64,000 nt of DNA, taken from the NCBI RefSeq assembly GCF_018617485.1, contig NZ_JACSKH010000001.1:744001-808000 (forward strand), in the 5' to 3' direction. Origin of the DNA: Exiguobacterium sp. s124. GTDB taxonomy: Bacteria; Bacillota; Bacilli; Exiguobacteriales; Exiguobacteriaceae. Of the stretch, positions 1-9,394 are shown piece by piece (the stretch's first letter is position 1; each line of letters begins with the position of its first letter). The notes under the pieces are model-generated. The model was given only the letters and a program-made list of their open reading frames with translations, was not told the origin of the DNA and did no database searches. Position numbers and translations under genes: made by a program.

Positions 1-51
1 TCTTTTCTCCTGACCGAAAAAGCATTAGTATTAACAGCAGGGGGGATCATC

Positions 52-495
52 ATGTATTTTGTGAATAGAGAGAAGATTAATCAGACACTGGAACAAATGG
101 AGACGATGTTAGCGCATACCGATCAATTGAATGGGGATGCGTTCACGGTAGATCTTGCGAAACAGCGAATGGCCGTCCTTCTTATGGAAGGGGTCATCGA
201 TGTTGGGAACTCGATGATTGACGGGTTCATCATGCGAGACCCTGGAAGTTATGAAGACATTGTCGACATCTTACTCGATGAGCGCGTGCTCGATGAGACG
301 ACGGCGAAAGCGACAAAAGCACTCGTCGGATTACGTGCCTACTACGTTCGTGAGTTTGTGCACGCCGATGCATCAAAGTTTGACGAATGGGTGAAGACGT
401 CGAAACAAGACTTCACGGCATTCTCCGCACAAGTTCGTCACTACTTAGAAGTCGAACTTGGACCAGTGTCCGCATTCTTACCAGAAAGCGAGTGA
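52..495 (+). CDS. yutE: YutE-like DUF86 (HepT-fold) protein
   Basis: A small all-helical protein of 147 residues that matches the DUF86/HepT-like family, as in Bacillus YutE. In toxin-antitoxin pairs, HepT relatives carry an R-X4-6-H motif; here an R-E-F-V-H stretch near residue 103 resembles it. No MntA-type nucleotidyltransferase partner lies beside it, so a toxin role is not supported and the function is unknown. A strong ribosome binding site (a run of G, about 41-46) precedes the ATG. The gene ends 4 bases before yutF, so the two are probably co-transcribed, as in B. subtilis. Family call is good; function is open. Confidence 0.8.
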   Translation: MYFVNREKINQTLEQMETMLAHTDQLNGDAFTVDLAKQRMAVLLMEGVIDVGNSMIDGFIMRDPGSYEDIVDILLDERVLDETTAKATKALVGLRAYYVREFVHADASKFDEWVKTSKQDFTAFSAQVRHYLEVELGPVSAFLPESE

Positions 496-499
496 TTGG

Positions 500-1279
500 A
501 TGGAACCGATTAAAGGATATTTGTTTGATTTAGACGGTACGATGTATGCCGGTACGGAACCCGTACAGGCAGCTGTCGATTTCGTCAACGAACTAGAAGC
601 GACAGGCGTCCCATATTTGTTCGTCACAAACAACGCATCGATGACGCAACAACAGATTGCTGATAAGTTGATTGCGATGGGGGCGAACGTGAAAGCGGAG
701 AACGTTTTGACGAGCGCGATGGCAACGGCTTTTTATATTGAAAAGATGTCTCCAGGAGCAACTGTCTATATGATTGGGGAAGATGGACTTCGTCTTGCGT
801 TAGAATCTCGTGGTTTTCATGTCACGGACGAACCGAAAGCGGACTATGTAGTCATCGGCCTTGACCGACACATCACATATGAGAAGTTGGCACGTGGCGC
901 GATTGCCATCCGTTCGGGAGCTCGATTTATCTCGACAAATGGGGATATCGCGATTCCGACTGAACGTGGATTTCTACCGGGGAACGGGTCGCTCACGTCT
1001 GTATTGACCGTGACGACGGAGAAGGATCCTTTCTTCATCGGAAAACCGGAACCGGTCATGATCGACATCGCACTCGACATGATTGGACTAAATAAAGAGG
1101 ATGTCGTCATGGTCGGGGATAACTACCATACGGATATTTTGTTTGGAATTAATGGTGGCATTCGTACGCTCCATGTCAACTCAGGTGTGCATGGACCGGC
1201 GTTTATCCAAGAACAAGAAAAACTCCCAACCTATATGGTCGAGAGTTTAGATGAATGGAAGCACGAAAAAAAGGGATGA
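500..1279 (+). CDS. yutF: HAD-family sugar-phosphate phosphatase YutF (NagD-like)
   Basis: Cytoplasmic HAD-superfamily phosphatase of the NagD/YutF (TIGR01457) group, 259 residues. Motif I is DLDGT near residue 10 (aspartate nucleophile and acid), the motif III lysine lies in IGKPEP, and motif IV is GDNYHTD near the C-terminus. The family hydrolyses small phosphorylated metabolites; the natural substrate is not evident. An upstream in-frame ATG at 458 lies inside yutE and is not used in this call; the start at 500 gives the family's usual length. The gene follows yutE with a 4-base gap. Confidence 0.9.
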   Translation: MEPIKGYLFDLDGTMYAGTEPVQAAVDFVNELEATGVPYLFVTNNASMTQQQIADKLIAMGANVKAENVLTSAMATAFYIEKMSPGATVYMIGEDGLRLALESRGFHVTDEPKADYVVIGLDRHITYEKLARGAIAIRSGARFISTNGDIAIPTERGFLPGNGSLTSVLTVTTEKDPFFIGKPEPVMIDIALDMIGLNKEDVVMVGDNYHTDILFGINGGIRTLHVNSGVHGPAFIQEQEKLPTYMVESLDEWKHEKKG

Positions 1280-1297
1280 CGAATGTCTCCCTTTTTG
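1266..1297. terminator. Bidirectional terminator between yutF and yutI
   Basis: An A-run plus GGGA pairs with TCCC plus a T-run around a short loop. It lies between two convergent genes and overlaps the last codons of yutF, so it can serve both strands. Confidence 0.6.
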
Positions 1298-1298
1298 C

Positions 1299-1526
1299 TT
1301 AGAATACTTGTTCTACTTCGACGATGCCTGGTACTTCTTCGATGAGCGCACGCTCAATACCGGCTTTTAACGTGATTGTTGAAGACGGGCAGCTGCCGCA
1401 AGCACCCATCAAACGGAGCTTGACGATGCCTTCTTCGACATCAACGAGTTCGACGTCTCCGCCGTCACGAAGCAAGAACGGACGCAATTTATCGAGCACT
1501 TCTTGGACTTGATCAAACATTTCCAT
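1299..1526 (-). CDS. yutI: NifU C-terminal-type Fe-S carrier (YutI/Nfu)
   Basis: A 75-residue single-domain NifU-like protein. The CGSCPSS segment near residues 43-49 carries the C-X2-C pair that binds a bridging 4Fe-4S cluster in Nfu proteins, which deliver clusters to apo-enzymes in the cytoplasm. It matches short Firmicutes Nfu proteins and B. subtilis YutI in content and neighbourhood. It is convergent with yutF. A second Nfu-related gene (N-terminal domain only) lies at 35748 in this window. Confidence 0.88.
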   Translation of the reverse strand: MEMFDQVQEVLDKLRPFLLRDGGDVELVDVEEGIVKLRLMGACGSCPSSTITLKAGIERALIEEVPGIVEVEQVF

Positions 1527-1655
1527 GGTATCTACCCCTTTCTCGTTCTACTTTATTCTAGCAAGTTTGAGAGTGTTTCTCAATCATTTACACTGAGCGT
1601 TTCATCATCGGGAAATCGAAGAATTTTTGTATAATAGATTTGAGGGGGAATAAAG

Positions 1656-1943
1656 ATGAAAATTACGGTATATGGGGCAGAAGTTCAATGTGCAAGTTGT
1701 GTCGGTGCACCGAGTTCGACCGAAACGTATGAGTGGTTGCAAAGTGCGCTCGGAAGGAAGTATCCGGAGCATTCTTTTTCGTTCGAATATATCGATTTCG
1801 AACAGAGCGAAGATGAGTTCGCCCAGGCGCTCAAAGAAGACGAATGGTTCTATCCGCTCGTATTGCTCGATGGAGAAGTGATTGATGAAGGGGTCGTTCA
1901 ATTACGAAAAGTGTATGCGGCGATTGAAGCAAAGCAAAAATGA
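1656..1943 (+). CDS. yuzD: YuzD-like DUF1462 thioredoxin-fold protein
   Basis: A 95-residue protein of the DUF1462/YuzD family. It has CASC near residues 13-16, followed by a Pro-rich turn and a predicted beta-alpha pattern like a small disulfide/thioredoxin-like fold; the biochemical role is unknown. It sits between yutI and the chemoreceptor genes, matching the Bacillus yut/yuz neighbourhood. A TATAAT box at about 1631-1636 and a GAGGGGG ribosome site precede the ATG. Confidence 0.78.
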   Translation: MKITVYGAEVQCASCVGAPSSTETYEWLQSALGRKYPEHSFSFEYIDFEQSEDEFAQALKEDEWFYPLVLLDGEVIDEGVVQLRKVYAAIEAKQK

Positions 1944-1957
1944 AATAGGACAAATGA

Positions 1958-1989
1958 GGCGATTTCATGTGTGATGAAGTCGTCTTTTT
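1958..1989 (+). terminator. Terminator after yuzD
   Basis: An 11-base stem with two G-U pairs (GGCGATTTCAT with ATGAAGTCGTC) is followed by TTTTT. Confidence 0.6.
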
Positions 1990-2070
1990 CGTCTACAAAA
2001 ACTTCTTATTTTTGAATGAAGGAAATAAGTTCGTCTTTTTGTATCCTATTTATTGTAGGAGGCGACGGCG

Positions 2071-3354
2071 ATGTTTCGAAAAAAGATAGACGTACAAAAA
2101 AGATTGGATCAAGTGATTGAAATGGATCGAGTCAAAATCGATCTTTCATCAGAACTAAATCAACAACGACAGTTGATTCAACTGACGCTAGAAGATCTAG
2201 CATATTTGAGAAGTTATCGATCTTACATTCAAGAAGCACTTCCACAACTCGTTCATTTGTTTTATCGTCACTTAGAAGAAATCGAAGAATTAAAGCAGAT
2301 GATCAATCAACATTCATCTTCGGACCGGCTCAAAGTGACCTTAACAACGCATATCGGTGAGATGTTTGAGGGGGTCATTGACTCAGCGTATATTGAAAAA
2401 CGTTACCGAATTGCGAAACGTCATCATATGATTGGTCTCAAAGGGAAATGGTATATGGCGGCCTTCCAACAAATCTTTGATCATGTGTTAGAGAACATCG
2501 AAGCAGAACCGTTCGACCCGTTTTCGAAGATGAGACTTCTCTCAGCGGTGACGAAAATTTTCAACTTTGAGCAACAAATTGTGCTAGAAATGTTTGATGA
2601 AGAAGCGTCCAACATGCAGCAGCAAATGGATTACCGTGAACAAATGAGTCGAACCGTCCAAGCGACAACCGAAGGACTTGTTTCGATGACCCAGGAAATG
2701 ACGGCTAATTTTAGTCTGATGAATGATAAGATCGGGGCGATGCGATCGATGAGTGAGGGCACGAAAGTCACGCTCGGAAATATGCGTGCTTCCTCACAGT
2801 CAGGGAAAGAGTCATTAGTGAATGAGACGACACACCTGACAACTATATCTGAAAATTTGTCCGATTCTGCAAATCAAATGGGAGAGCTCAATCAATTGAT
2901 GTCTGAAATTTCTTCGATCACAAGCAGCGTAAAACGGATTGCCGAGCAAACGAATATGCTCAGCTTGAATGCCGCAATCGAAGCGGCACGTGCTGGGGAG
3001 CAGGGCAAAGGATTTCAAGTTGTGGCCACGGAAGTAAGGCAGCTAGCCAACCAATCCAAAACGTCAGCTGAACAAGTCGAGGCACTGACAAAACGTTTAA
3101 ATCGACAAATTCAGGAAACGACAGCATGTGTGACGACGACGGAGCGAGAGATGAGAGATGCGATGGTTCGGATGCACCAAGTGACGGAACTGTTCGTCAA
3201 AATCGCAACCGACACGACTGCAACGGATGGGAGGATGAATCATCTGTTCGAGGAGATTCAAGATGTGACGAATGCAATTATTGAATTACAAAAAGCAACG
3301 AGTCAGATCGCGACCTCGTCTGAAGAATTATTGGTCTCTACAGAGAGACTTTGA
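2071..3354 (+). CDS. HemAT-like globin-coupled chemoreceptor, copy 1
   Basis: A soluble 427-residue transducer with no membrane segment. Residues about 1-180 form a globin-sensor domain: H118 in the R-H-H-M-I-G-L-K stretch aligns with the proximal haem histidine of B. subtilis HemAT, and Y65 is a candidate distal tyrosine. Residues about 230-427 are a methyl-accepting signalling coiled coil with the conserved hairpin tip ([18 protein letters not shown]). The family binds oxygen at haem and controls CheA for aerotaxis. It is followed by its own terminator and then by a paralogue of the same layout. Ligand and behaviour are inferred from the family only. Confidence 0.9.
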   Translation: MFRKKIDVQKRLDQVIEMDRVKIDLSSELNQQRQLIQLTLEDLAYLRSYRSYIQEALPQLVHLFYRHLEEIEELKQMINQHSSSDRLKVTLTTHIGEMFEGVIDSAYIEKRYRIAKRHHMIGLKGKWYMAAFQQIFDHVLENIEAEPFDPFSKMRLLSAVTKIFNFEQQIVLEMFDEEASNMQQQMDYREQMSRTVQATTEGLVSMTQEMTANFSLMNDKIGAMRSMSEGTKVTLGNMRASSQSGKESLVNETTHLTTISENLSDSANQMGELNQLMSEISSITSSVKRIAEQTNMLSLNAAIEAARAGEQGKGFQVVATEVRQLANQSKTSAEQVEALTKRLNRQIQETTACVTTTEREMRDAMVRMHQVTELFVKIATDTTATDGRMNHLFEEIQDVTNAIIELQKATSQIATSSEELLVSTERL

Positions 3355-3382
3355 ACTGACCTTTGTCAAAGGTCAGTTTTTT
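3354..3382 (+). terminator. Terminator after HemAT copy 1
   Basis: AACTGACCTTTG pairs with AAAGGTCAGTT over a tiny loop, followed by a T-run; strong rho-independent form. Confidence 0.85.
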
Positions 3383-3435
3383 ACTGACTTGTTATTTGGA
3401 AAAAGATTTTACAACTTTTGTCTATCGGGATAAAC

Positions 3436-3463
3436 TGAACATAACCTGCATAATTTTTATAAT
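3436..3463 (+). promoter_or_regulatory. Probable SigA promoter of HemAT copy 2
   Basis: TATAAT at 3458-3463 with a weaker -35 TGAACA at 3436-3441 and a 16-base spacer, in the gap between the two receptor genes. It implies the second copy can be transcribed alone. Confidence 0.45.
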
Positions 3464-3508
3464 ATTTTGAAAATTAAATGAATCCATTCATTGAAGGAGG
3501 ACTGTTCA

Positions 3509-4795
3509 ATGTTTGCTCGAAAACGAAATATGCCAATTCATTTAGACACTTCGTCCCAAATGGAGCACTTGCTGATCGCACTTCCAGAAGAGTTGGAACG
3601 ACAACGGCAGTTGATTCGCCTCGAACTTGAAGATCTCGCATATTTACGTGCGTATCAACAGGAACTACGTCAATTGACCCCACAGTTAGTCGATGTGTTT
3701 TATGAAGAGCTTGAGAAGATCGACGAGATGAGAGAATTGATTCGGCAACATTCGTCATCGGACAAACTGAAACTGACCTTATCGAACCATATTATGGAGA
3801 TGTTTGAGGGGAAACTTGATGAAGCGTACATTAACAGACGTCTTGCCATTGCCAAACGCCACTATTTGATTGGCTTGAAAGGGAAGTGGTATATGGCGGC
3901 TTTTCAAAAGATATTTGAAACGCTCGTCTTGTCGATTCAACACGAACAGCTTGATGAAGGATCGAAAATGAAGTTGATGATGGCTGTTTCGAAAATCTTT
4001 AACTTCGAGCAACAAATCGTGCTTGAGATGTTTGATGATGAAGCGGACGTCGTTCGTGACCAGATGCAACATGTGAAAGATGAAATCAGCCAAACGATTC
4101 AGCAGGCGAGCGAAGATTTAGCCGCCCTCTCACAAGAAGTCATGGCGAGTTTTCAGTCGATGAATGAGCGGGCAGATGATATGAAGCATTCAAGCTCACT
4201 CACACAGACAAAGCTGAGGACGGTACTTCACTCTTCGGTGAGTGGGAAGGATACGATATTGTCAGAGACGGGACGCCTCGACGAAATCGCACGAGACTTG
4301 TCCGATTCGGCTCAAGAAATCAAAGCACTTGAAAAGTTGATGAATGAAATTATGACGATTGCGGACTCAGTGAAACAAATCGCCAATCAGACGAACTTGC
4401 TCAGTTTGAACGCTGCCATCGAAGCTGCACGAGCAGGGGAACAAGGGAAAGGGTTCCAAGTCGTCGCTTCCGAGGTTCGGACGCTTGCGAGTCAGTCCAA
4501 ACAAGCGGCGGAAGAAGTCGAGGACTTGGTGAAGCGACTCACGAATCAAATGGAAGAAACGTCGACCCGTGTCCTCTCAACCGAGCAAGAGATGAAGCAG
4601 ACGATGAGGCGAATCAATCAAGTGACGGACGCCTTCCTGCAAATCTCAGGGGACTCTGAACATGCGGACGGACAGATGGGTAGCCTCGCCGGGGATATCG
4701 ATGAGATTGTCGAGTCGATTGCCGAGCTAAAGCGGGCGACGACGCAGATTGCGACGTCTTCGACACAGCTGATGGATACGGCGCAACGTTTATAG
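3509..4795 (+). CDS. HemAT-like globin-coupled chemoreceptor, copy 2
   Basis: Paralogue of the preceding gene, 428 residues, with the same layout: N-terminal globin sensor with H118 aligned to the haem-proximal histidine (R-H-Y-L-I-G-L-K), a candidate distal Tyr at 65, then a cytoplasmic MCP signalling domain with the conserved hairpin tip. The start is the ATG at 3509 because GAAGGAGG lies about 9 bases upstream; a TTG at 3491 would overlap that site. The globin regions of the two copies are close, but their middle linkers differ clearly, so they may sense different oxygen ranges or ligands. No methylase or coupling genes are nearby. Confidence 0.9.
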   Translation: MFARKRNMPIHLDTSSQMEHLLIALPEELERQRQLIRLELEDLAYLRAYQQELRQLTPQLVDVFYEELEKIDEMRELIRQHSSSDKLKLTLSNHIMEMFEGKLDEAYINRRLAIAKRHYLIGLKGKWYMAAFQKIFETLVLSIQHEQLDEGSKMKLMMAVSKIFNFEQQIVLEMFDDEADVVRDQMQHVKDEISQTIQQASEDLAALSQEVMASFQSMNERADDMKHSSSLTQTKLRTVLHSSVSGKDTILSETGRLDEIARDLSDSAQEIKALEKLMNEIMTIADSVKQIANQTNLLSLNAAIEAARAGEQGKGFQVVASEVRTLASQSKQAAEEVEDLVKRLTNQMEETSTRVLSTEQEMKQTMRRINQVTDAFLQISGDSEHADGQMGSLAGDIDEIVESIAELKRATTQIATSSTQLMDTAQRL

Positions 4796-4864
4796 AAGTA
4801 TGAAATCAACGTAAAAAACGAACCGAGTCGCTTCGAACGACTTGATTCGCTCGACCTTTTTCGG

Positions 4865-6295
4865 TTAGAGAAGTTGGAACGAAGATGTCGCCGAACCAGC
4901 TGTGTAACCAGTTAGTGTCGCGTCTGACTTCACTTGATACGTACCACGTTGTGACCAAGAATTTGTAGAGAGCGTGAATGTGATCGCACCTGAAGCATTC
5001 GTCTTCCCTGTGCCGACGAGTGTCGCACCGTTCGGTTGTGTGACCGTCACACGGACATCAGCGTTTGCGACTACTTGTCCATTCGAATTGCGCACCGTCG
5101 AAGAGATTGAGACGACTTCACCCGCGTAGTAGTATGACTTCGATGTCGATACCGTCGTCGTAAGTGATTGTACTGGTTGTGTCGTACCACCAGAAGTAGG
5201 GGCTTGGACGAGTCCATTTCCGAACCAAGTGTCACGACCTGCCGTACCGAGGTCAATCGAATCTTGCGATAATTTCGTACGGAGTTGCGTGCTCGATAAC
5301 GTCGGGAAGGCTTGCTTCATGAGCGCAAGGTTACCTGCGACGTAAGGTGTCGCCATCGATGTCCCACTCATTTGACCGTAGCCGCCATTAGAGAGTGTTG
5401 AATTGATGCTGACTCCAGGAGCCGCTACTTCGACTGTGCTACCTGTTGCTGAGAATGAGGCGCGGTTGTTATTGATATCTGTCGCAGCGACGGCGATTGC
5501 CGAGTTGTAACGAGCCGGGTAGTTGACGAGGTCTCCTGATCCATCGGTACGTCCATTGTTACCGGCTGCTGCAACGACGAGAATCCCTGCGTTATTCGCA
5601 CGATCCACGACTTGTTGGAGTGTCGTCGAAGGACTTGTCGTTCCAAGGCTCAAGTTGATGATGTCCATGTCGTTCGTAATCGACCAGTCAATCCCGGCAA
5701 TGATACTCGATAGACTACCACTTCCGTTTGCCTCAAGTGCTTTGACGGCATAAATACTTGCCTCGTGTGCGATTCCGACCGTCCCGATACTATTGTTACG
5801 GGCTCCGATAATCCCAGCGACGTGCGTCCCGTGACCGTTGTCATCGGCATAAGAACTCGTCACCGTACTAAATGAGGCACCACCGGCAATCGTTAAGTCC
5901 GGGTGAGCGGAGATCCCGGTATCGACGACGGATACTTTGACACCTTTACCAGTGAATCCGCTCTGCCAAGCGGAAGGAGCTTGTAATTTAGGAATTCCCC
6001 AATCTTGGCTTTGGTTCTCGATATGTACCGTTTGATCCACTTCCACATGTGCGACATGCGGGTTATTCTTCAGTCCGTTCAGGGCAGACTTCGGAACTTC
6101 GAGTGCCGCTGCTGGAATATTCGAATACTGTTGTTTAACTTCCATGCCTTCAATCGAGAGTGGGATTTTCTTTGCCGATTCTTTGAAGACGACGAGGACG
6201 CGTTCTTTCTCCTTGTTCGGGGCAGCTTCTGCGCCTCCAGGTACGGTTGATAAGACGAGCAATGATGCGAGGACGGTGCTACAGATTTTTTTCAA
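4865..6295 (-). CDS. Secreted subtilisin-like serine protease (S8)
   Basis: A 476-residue secreted S8 protease. Order: signal peptide ending near AEA (residue 24), I9 propeptide inhibitor (about 31-92), catalytic domain (about 100-390) and a C-terminal Ig/MG2-like beta domain (about 400-476). The triad is visible: D125 (VVDTG), H155 (NGHGTHVAG) and S313 (GTSMATP), with N246 as oxyanion residue. The start is a TTG at 6295 because a perfect AAAGGAGG lies just upstream and the signal peptide follows at once; longer reading adds no recognisable sequence. Processing and substrates are inferred from family knowledge. Confidence 0.92.
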   Translation of the reverse strand: MKKICSTVLASLLVLSTVPGGAEAAPNKEKERVLVVFKESAKKIPLSIEGMEVKQQYSNIPAAALEVPKSALNGLKNNPHVAHVEVDQTVHIENQSQDWGIPKLQAPSAWQSGFTGKGVKVSVVDTGISAHPDLTIAGGASFSTVTSSYADDNGHGTHVAGIIGARNNSIGTVGIAHEASIYAVKALEANGSGSLSSIIAGIDWSITNDMDIINLSLGTTSPSTTLQQVVDRANNAGILVVAAAGNNGRTDGSGDLVNYPARYNSAIAVAATDINNNRASFSATGSTVEVAAPGVSINSTLSNGGYGQMSGTSMATPYVAGNLALMKQAFPTLSSTQLRTKLSQDSIDLGTAGRDTWFGNGLVQAPTSGGTTQPVQSLTTTVSTSKSYYYAGEVVSISSTVRNSNGQVVANADVRVTVTQPNGATLVGTGKTNASGAITFTLSTNSWSQRGTYQVKSDATLTGYTAGSATSSFQLL

Positions 6296-6497
6296 CTTGT
6301 TTCCTCCTTTAGGGTAGTAGGCAAGATGACAGGATGTCGGGCTGCCGTGTTCATAGAGTAACAAGTTTTTCCAACGTATAGAATATGTCGTAGGCATTAA
6401 AAATCTGAATATTTAGATAAGGATAGAGGGGATTAAGATACAAGACTTTTGACTCAATAAGACGGTGGTTAAATGAATAATCGATGATCGGATTTAT

Positions 6498-6531
6498 AAA
6501 AAAAGCGAATCGACCAGTCAGGTCAATTCGC
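6498..6531 (-). terminator. Terminator after yutJ
   Basis: Read on the minus strand, GCGAATTGACC pairs with GGTCGATTCGC (one G-U pair) and is followed by a run of T. Confidence 0.85.
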
Positions 6532-6537
6532 AATCGG

Positions 6538-7593
6538 TTATTTGATGACTTTATGTTTCCAAAGAATACCGGACTTCAATAGGCGAGCGACTTTTCCGGT
6601 GAGCGATTGTTTCCCCATAAACACCCCAAAGCCTGCTTTCTTCCCGAGGGAACCGAGCGTCCCTTTCAATTTGATGTCAGGTAACTCTGGATAGGCGAGC
6701 CCCTTCCACTTACAGAGGAGCACTTGAACGATTTGTTCCGCCTGAGCTTCGGCGAGTTGTCCAGACGGTGCGTACGGCAAGCTCGCGTTGTCTCCGACGA
6801 CGAATACGTCCGGTAAGCCTGGTACGAAATGATGTTCCGTCAGTTTGACACGTCCGCCTCCATCGAGCTCCCATCCTTGGTTGCGTACGACAGCGACCGG
6901 TTGAATCCCGGCTGTCCATACGGTCAAGTCAGAAGGGAACAAATCTTCATGGTTCCATAAACCATCGGCATCGACGCGCGTAATGTTGGCGTTGTTGATG
7001 ACTTCGACCCCATGCTCTTCGAACCAAGATTGAACATACATCGAGACACGATTGGATAAGAATGATAACACCGAAGGGCCACGGTCAAACAAGCGAACCG
7101 TCAAATCAGGACGACTCTCGCGTAGTTCGCTTGCGAGTTCAACGCCAGATAATCCCGCTCCAACGACTGAAACGACCGAGTCAGGTCGTAACCCGTTGAT
7201 CGCTTGCTGCGTTTTACGTGATTCTTCAAGTGTTTGGATGCTGTACGTGAATTCCGCTGCCCCTTGGACGTTATGATACTTGTCCTCACAGCCTAATCCG
7301 ATGACGAGGTCATCATACGGTACTTTTTCTCCACTCGCGAGAAGAACCATCTTGTCTTCCGTATCGATATCCGTGACTTGTCCGTATATGTAGTCAATTT
7401 CTTCCGGAAAGTCGATGCGAATATCGCGGTCCGAGACCGTTCCTGCAGCGAGCGCATAATACTCTGTTTTTAATCCATGATAAGGTAAGCGATCGACGAG
7501 CGTGACCGAGACGTCCTTCAACTGGTGTCCAAGAACTCTTTCGATGACACGCATTCCCCCATAACCGCCCCCTAAGACGACTAATTTGCGCAT
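6538..7593 (-). CDS. yutJ: YutJ-like FAD/NAD(P)-dependent oxidoreductase (NDH-2 family)
   Basis: A 351-residue pyridine-nucleotide-disulfide-type flavoprotein, close to B. subtilis YutJ. It has an FAD Rossmann motif (GGGYGG at residues 8-13), a second NAD-binding GAGLSG near residue 147 and the VVGDNAS FAD motif near residue 276. The family resembles type II NADH dehydrogenases, which pass electrons from NADH to quinone at the membrane face; the true acceptor is unknown here. It is divergent from yuzB, as in Bacillus. A separate, more typical Ndh is encoded at 15031. Confidence 0.87.
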   Translation of the reverse strand: MRKLVVLGGGYGGMRVIERVLGHQLKDVSVTLVDRLPYHGLKTEYYALAAGTVSDRDIRIDFPEEIDYIYGQVTDIDTEDKMVLLASGEKVPYDDLVIGLGCEDKYHNVQGAAEFTYSIQTLEESRKTQQAINGLRPDSVVSVVGAGLSGVELASELRESRPDLTVRLFDRGPSVLSFLSNRVSMYVQSWFEEHGVEVINNANITRVDADGLWNHEDLFPSDLTVWTAGIQPVAVVRNQGWELDGGGRVKLTEHHFVPGLPDVFVVGDNASLPYAPSGQLAEAQAEQIVQVLLCKWKGLAYPELPDIKLKGTLGSLGKKAGFGVFMGKQSLTGKVARLLKSGILWKHKVIK

Positions 7594-7694
7594 AATAATC
7601 CCCCTTTGTTACTCTTCAACTGTATCATGTTATAATCTGCCGTAGAAGAACCATTTTCCGATAATTCACGTAAAGAAAGACGGTGACATATATG

Positions 7695-7928
7695 ATGAAT
7701 CCAATCATCGAATTTTGTGCCTCGAATTTAGCGATGGGCTCACAGGTTGCCCGAGCAAAATTGGAGTCCGACCCGGACCTCGATGTAGTCGAATACGGCT
7801 GTACGGGCTACTGTGGCGTCTGTTCCCTCGATTTGTTCTGCCTTGTCGATGGGGAAGTTGTGACCGGTGAAACACCGGATGAATTAGTGACGAAGGTGTA
7901 TGAAAAAATAGAAGAGATGGCATGGTAA
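7695..7928 (+). CDS. yuzB: YuzB family protein (DUF1450)
   Basis: A 77-residue cysteine-containing protein of the DUF1450/YuzB family. Cysteines lie in EFCASN near the N-terminus and in the [10 protein letters not shown] segment near residues 34-43; clustered cysteines suggest metal or thiol chemistry, but no function is established. The start is placed at the ATG at 7695 (or 7692), because GGTGA lies about 8 bases upstream and MNP is the family's usual N-terminus; the GTG at 7683 would lie on that site. It is divergent from yutJ. Confidence 0.82.
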   Translation: MNPIIEFCASNLAMGSQVARAKLESDPDLDVVEYGCTGYCGVCSLDLFCLVDGEVVTGETPDELVTKVYEKIEEMAW

Positions 7929-7958
7929 AAAGTTTGGGGGATGACCTCAAACTTTTTT
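7927..7958 (+). terminator. Terminator after yuzB
   Basis: An AAAGTTTGGGG arm pairs with CCTCAAACTTT and is followed by a T-run. Confidence 0.8.
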
Positions 7959-8043
7959 ATTTCACCCGTTGCATTTTAAAAAGAGGGATGTTATATTCTA
8001 AGAGGTTCGAATGTAGGTTGTCTGACGTTTAACAACGAGAAAA

Positions 8044-8057
8044 AGAAAGCGTTTCAA
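8044..8057 (+). promoter_or_regulatory. cre-like site upstream of nupC
   Basis: AGAAAGCGTTTCAA resembles the CcpA operator (central A-x-CG-x-T kept, ends imperfect). A TATAAT at 8092-8097 lies downstream. Carbon-catabolite control of nucleoside uptake would fit but is inference. Confidence 0.4.
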
Positions 8058-8130
8058 ACGGTAGGGCACATCTCTTTTCGGGTATGACACATATAATAGC
8101 TTTGTTTAATATGAAAGGAGCACAACATCA

Positions 8131-9342
8131 ATGAAAATCATGAGTGTGGTTGGTATTTTGGCACTAATTGCAATCGCTTACATCTTCTCTACCAACCGTA
8201 AAGCCATCAAATGGCGCACGGTCTTGGCAGCGTTCGCTGTTCAATTCGCGTTTGCTTTCCTCGTGTTGTATACGTCTTGGGGACGTGCGGCACTTGAATG
8301 GATCTCGAGCGGCGTTCAAGCCATCTTGAACACGGCGGGTGACGGGATTGCGTTCGTATTCGGAACAGCAGTCGGCGGCGACAACTTCGTCTTCGCATTC
8401 CAAGTACTTCCGATTATCGTTTTCATGTCATCATTAATCGCGTTACTTTACTATCTTGGCGTCATGCAGTGGGTCATCCGTATCCTCGGTACGGCACTTG
8501 CAAAAGCATTAGGAACGTCACGTAAAGAGTCACTTTCAGCAACAGCAAACATCTTCGTTGGTCAAACGGAAGCACCGCTTGTCATCAAGCCTTACCTTCC
8601 TACGATGACACAATCTGAGCTCTTCGCAGTCATGGTCGGTGGTCTCGCATCGGTTGCCGGTTCTGTACTTGCTGGATACGCAGCGCTTGGTGTACCGCTC
8701 GAATACTTGCTCGCAGCAAGTTTCATGGCAGCACCAGCTGGTCTCTTATTTGCTAAAATCATCGTGCCAGAAACAGAAGAGTACGATGATGACATCGAGA
8801 TTGCAGAGGAAGAAGAAGACAGAGCGGCGAACTTCGTCGATGCAGCGGCACGTGGTGCTTCTGACGGTCTCTTCCTTGCCTTGAACGTCGGTGCAATGCT
8901 TCTCGCGTTCGTTTCATTGATTGCGCTTCTTAACTTGATCCTTGGATCAATTGGTGGTCTTTTCGGATTCGATAGCTTGTCACTCGAATTGATTCTTGGT
9001 TATGTGTTCGCGCCACTCGCATTTGTCATTGGTGTGCCGTGGGCAGATGCAGTACAATTCGGTAGCTTCCTCGGTCAAAAACTAGTCTTGAACGAATTCG
9101 TTGCATTCTCTGAGTTCGCACCGATCATCGGTTCTGGTGATTTGTCAGCTCGTACAGAAGCGATGATTGCATTCGCACTTTGTGGTTTCGCAAACATCTC
9201 GTCACTCGCGATCCTTCTCGGTGGTCTTGGTGGTATGGCGCCAAACCGTCGTGGTGACATCGCACGTATGGGTGTTCTCGCGATTCTCGCAGGTACGCTT
9301 GCAAACTTGATGTCAGCTACATTGGCTGGACTTCTTCTCTAA
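8131..9342 (+). CDS. nupC: NupC-family concentrative nucleoside transporter
   Basis: A 403-residue integral membrane protein of the CNT/NupC family, which imports nucleosides with protons or sodium. About ten hydrophobic segments are visible, including the N-terminal one; the central region has the family signature segments G-Q-T-E-A-P-L and the late N-E-F-V-A-F. An acidic cytoplasmic loop lies near residues 215-235 (many E and D). AAAGGAG sits 12 bases before the ATG. It stands alone with its own terminator; no deoxyribose or nucleoside phosphorylase genes follow it here. Confidence 0.92.
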   Translation: MKIMSVVGILALIAIAYIFSTNRKAIKWRTVLAAFAVQFAFAFLVLYTSWGRAALEWISSGVQAILNTAGDGIAFVFGTAVGGDNFVFAFQVLPIIVFMSSLIALLYYLGVMQWVIRILGTALAKALGTSRKESLSATANIFVGQTEAPLVIKPYLPTMTQSELFAVMVGGLASVAGSVLAGYAALGVPLEYLLAASFMAAPAGLLFAKIIVPETEEYDDDIEIAEEEEDRAANFVDAAARGASDGLFLALNVGAMLLAFVSLIALLNLILGSIGGLFGFDSLSLELILGYVFAPLAFVIGVPWADAVQFGSFLGQKLVLNEFVAFSEFAPIIGSGDLSARTEAMIAFALCGFANISSLAILLGGLGGMAPNRRGDIARMGVLAILAGTLANLMSATLAGLLL

Positions 9343-9352
9343 TTAGTATAAG

Positions 9353-9385
9353 AAAACGCGATCACTTCGGTGGTCGCGTTTTTTT
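9353..9385 (+). terminator. Terminator after nupC
   Basis: AAACGCGATCAC pairs with GTGGTCGCGTTT around a TTCG loop, followed by T. Confidence 0.9.
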
Positions 9386-9394
9386 AGTGTGGGA

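Noticed and set aside
52-495. YutE as the toxin half of a HepT/MntA system
   Set aside because: No nucleotidyltransferase antitoxin partner is adjacent, and the same gene pair with yutF is a conserved housekeeping arrangement in Bacillus.
8060-8085. SigB promoter before nupC (GGGTAT at 8080)
   Set aside because: There is no GTTTAA-like hexamer at 13-15 bases upstream.
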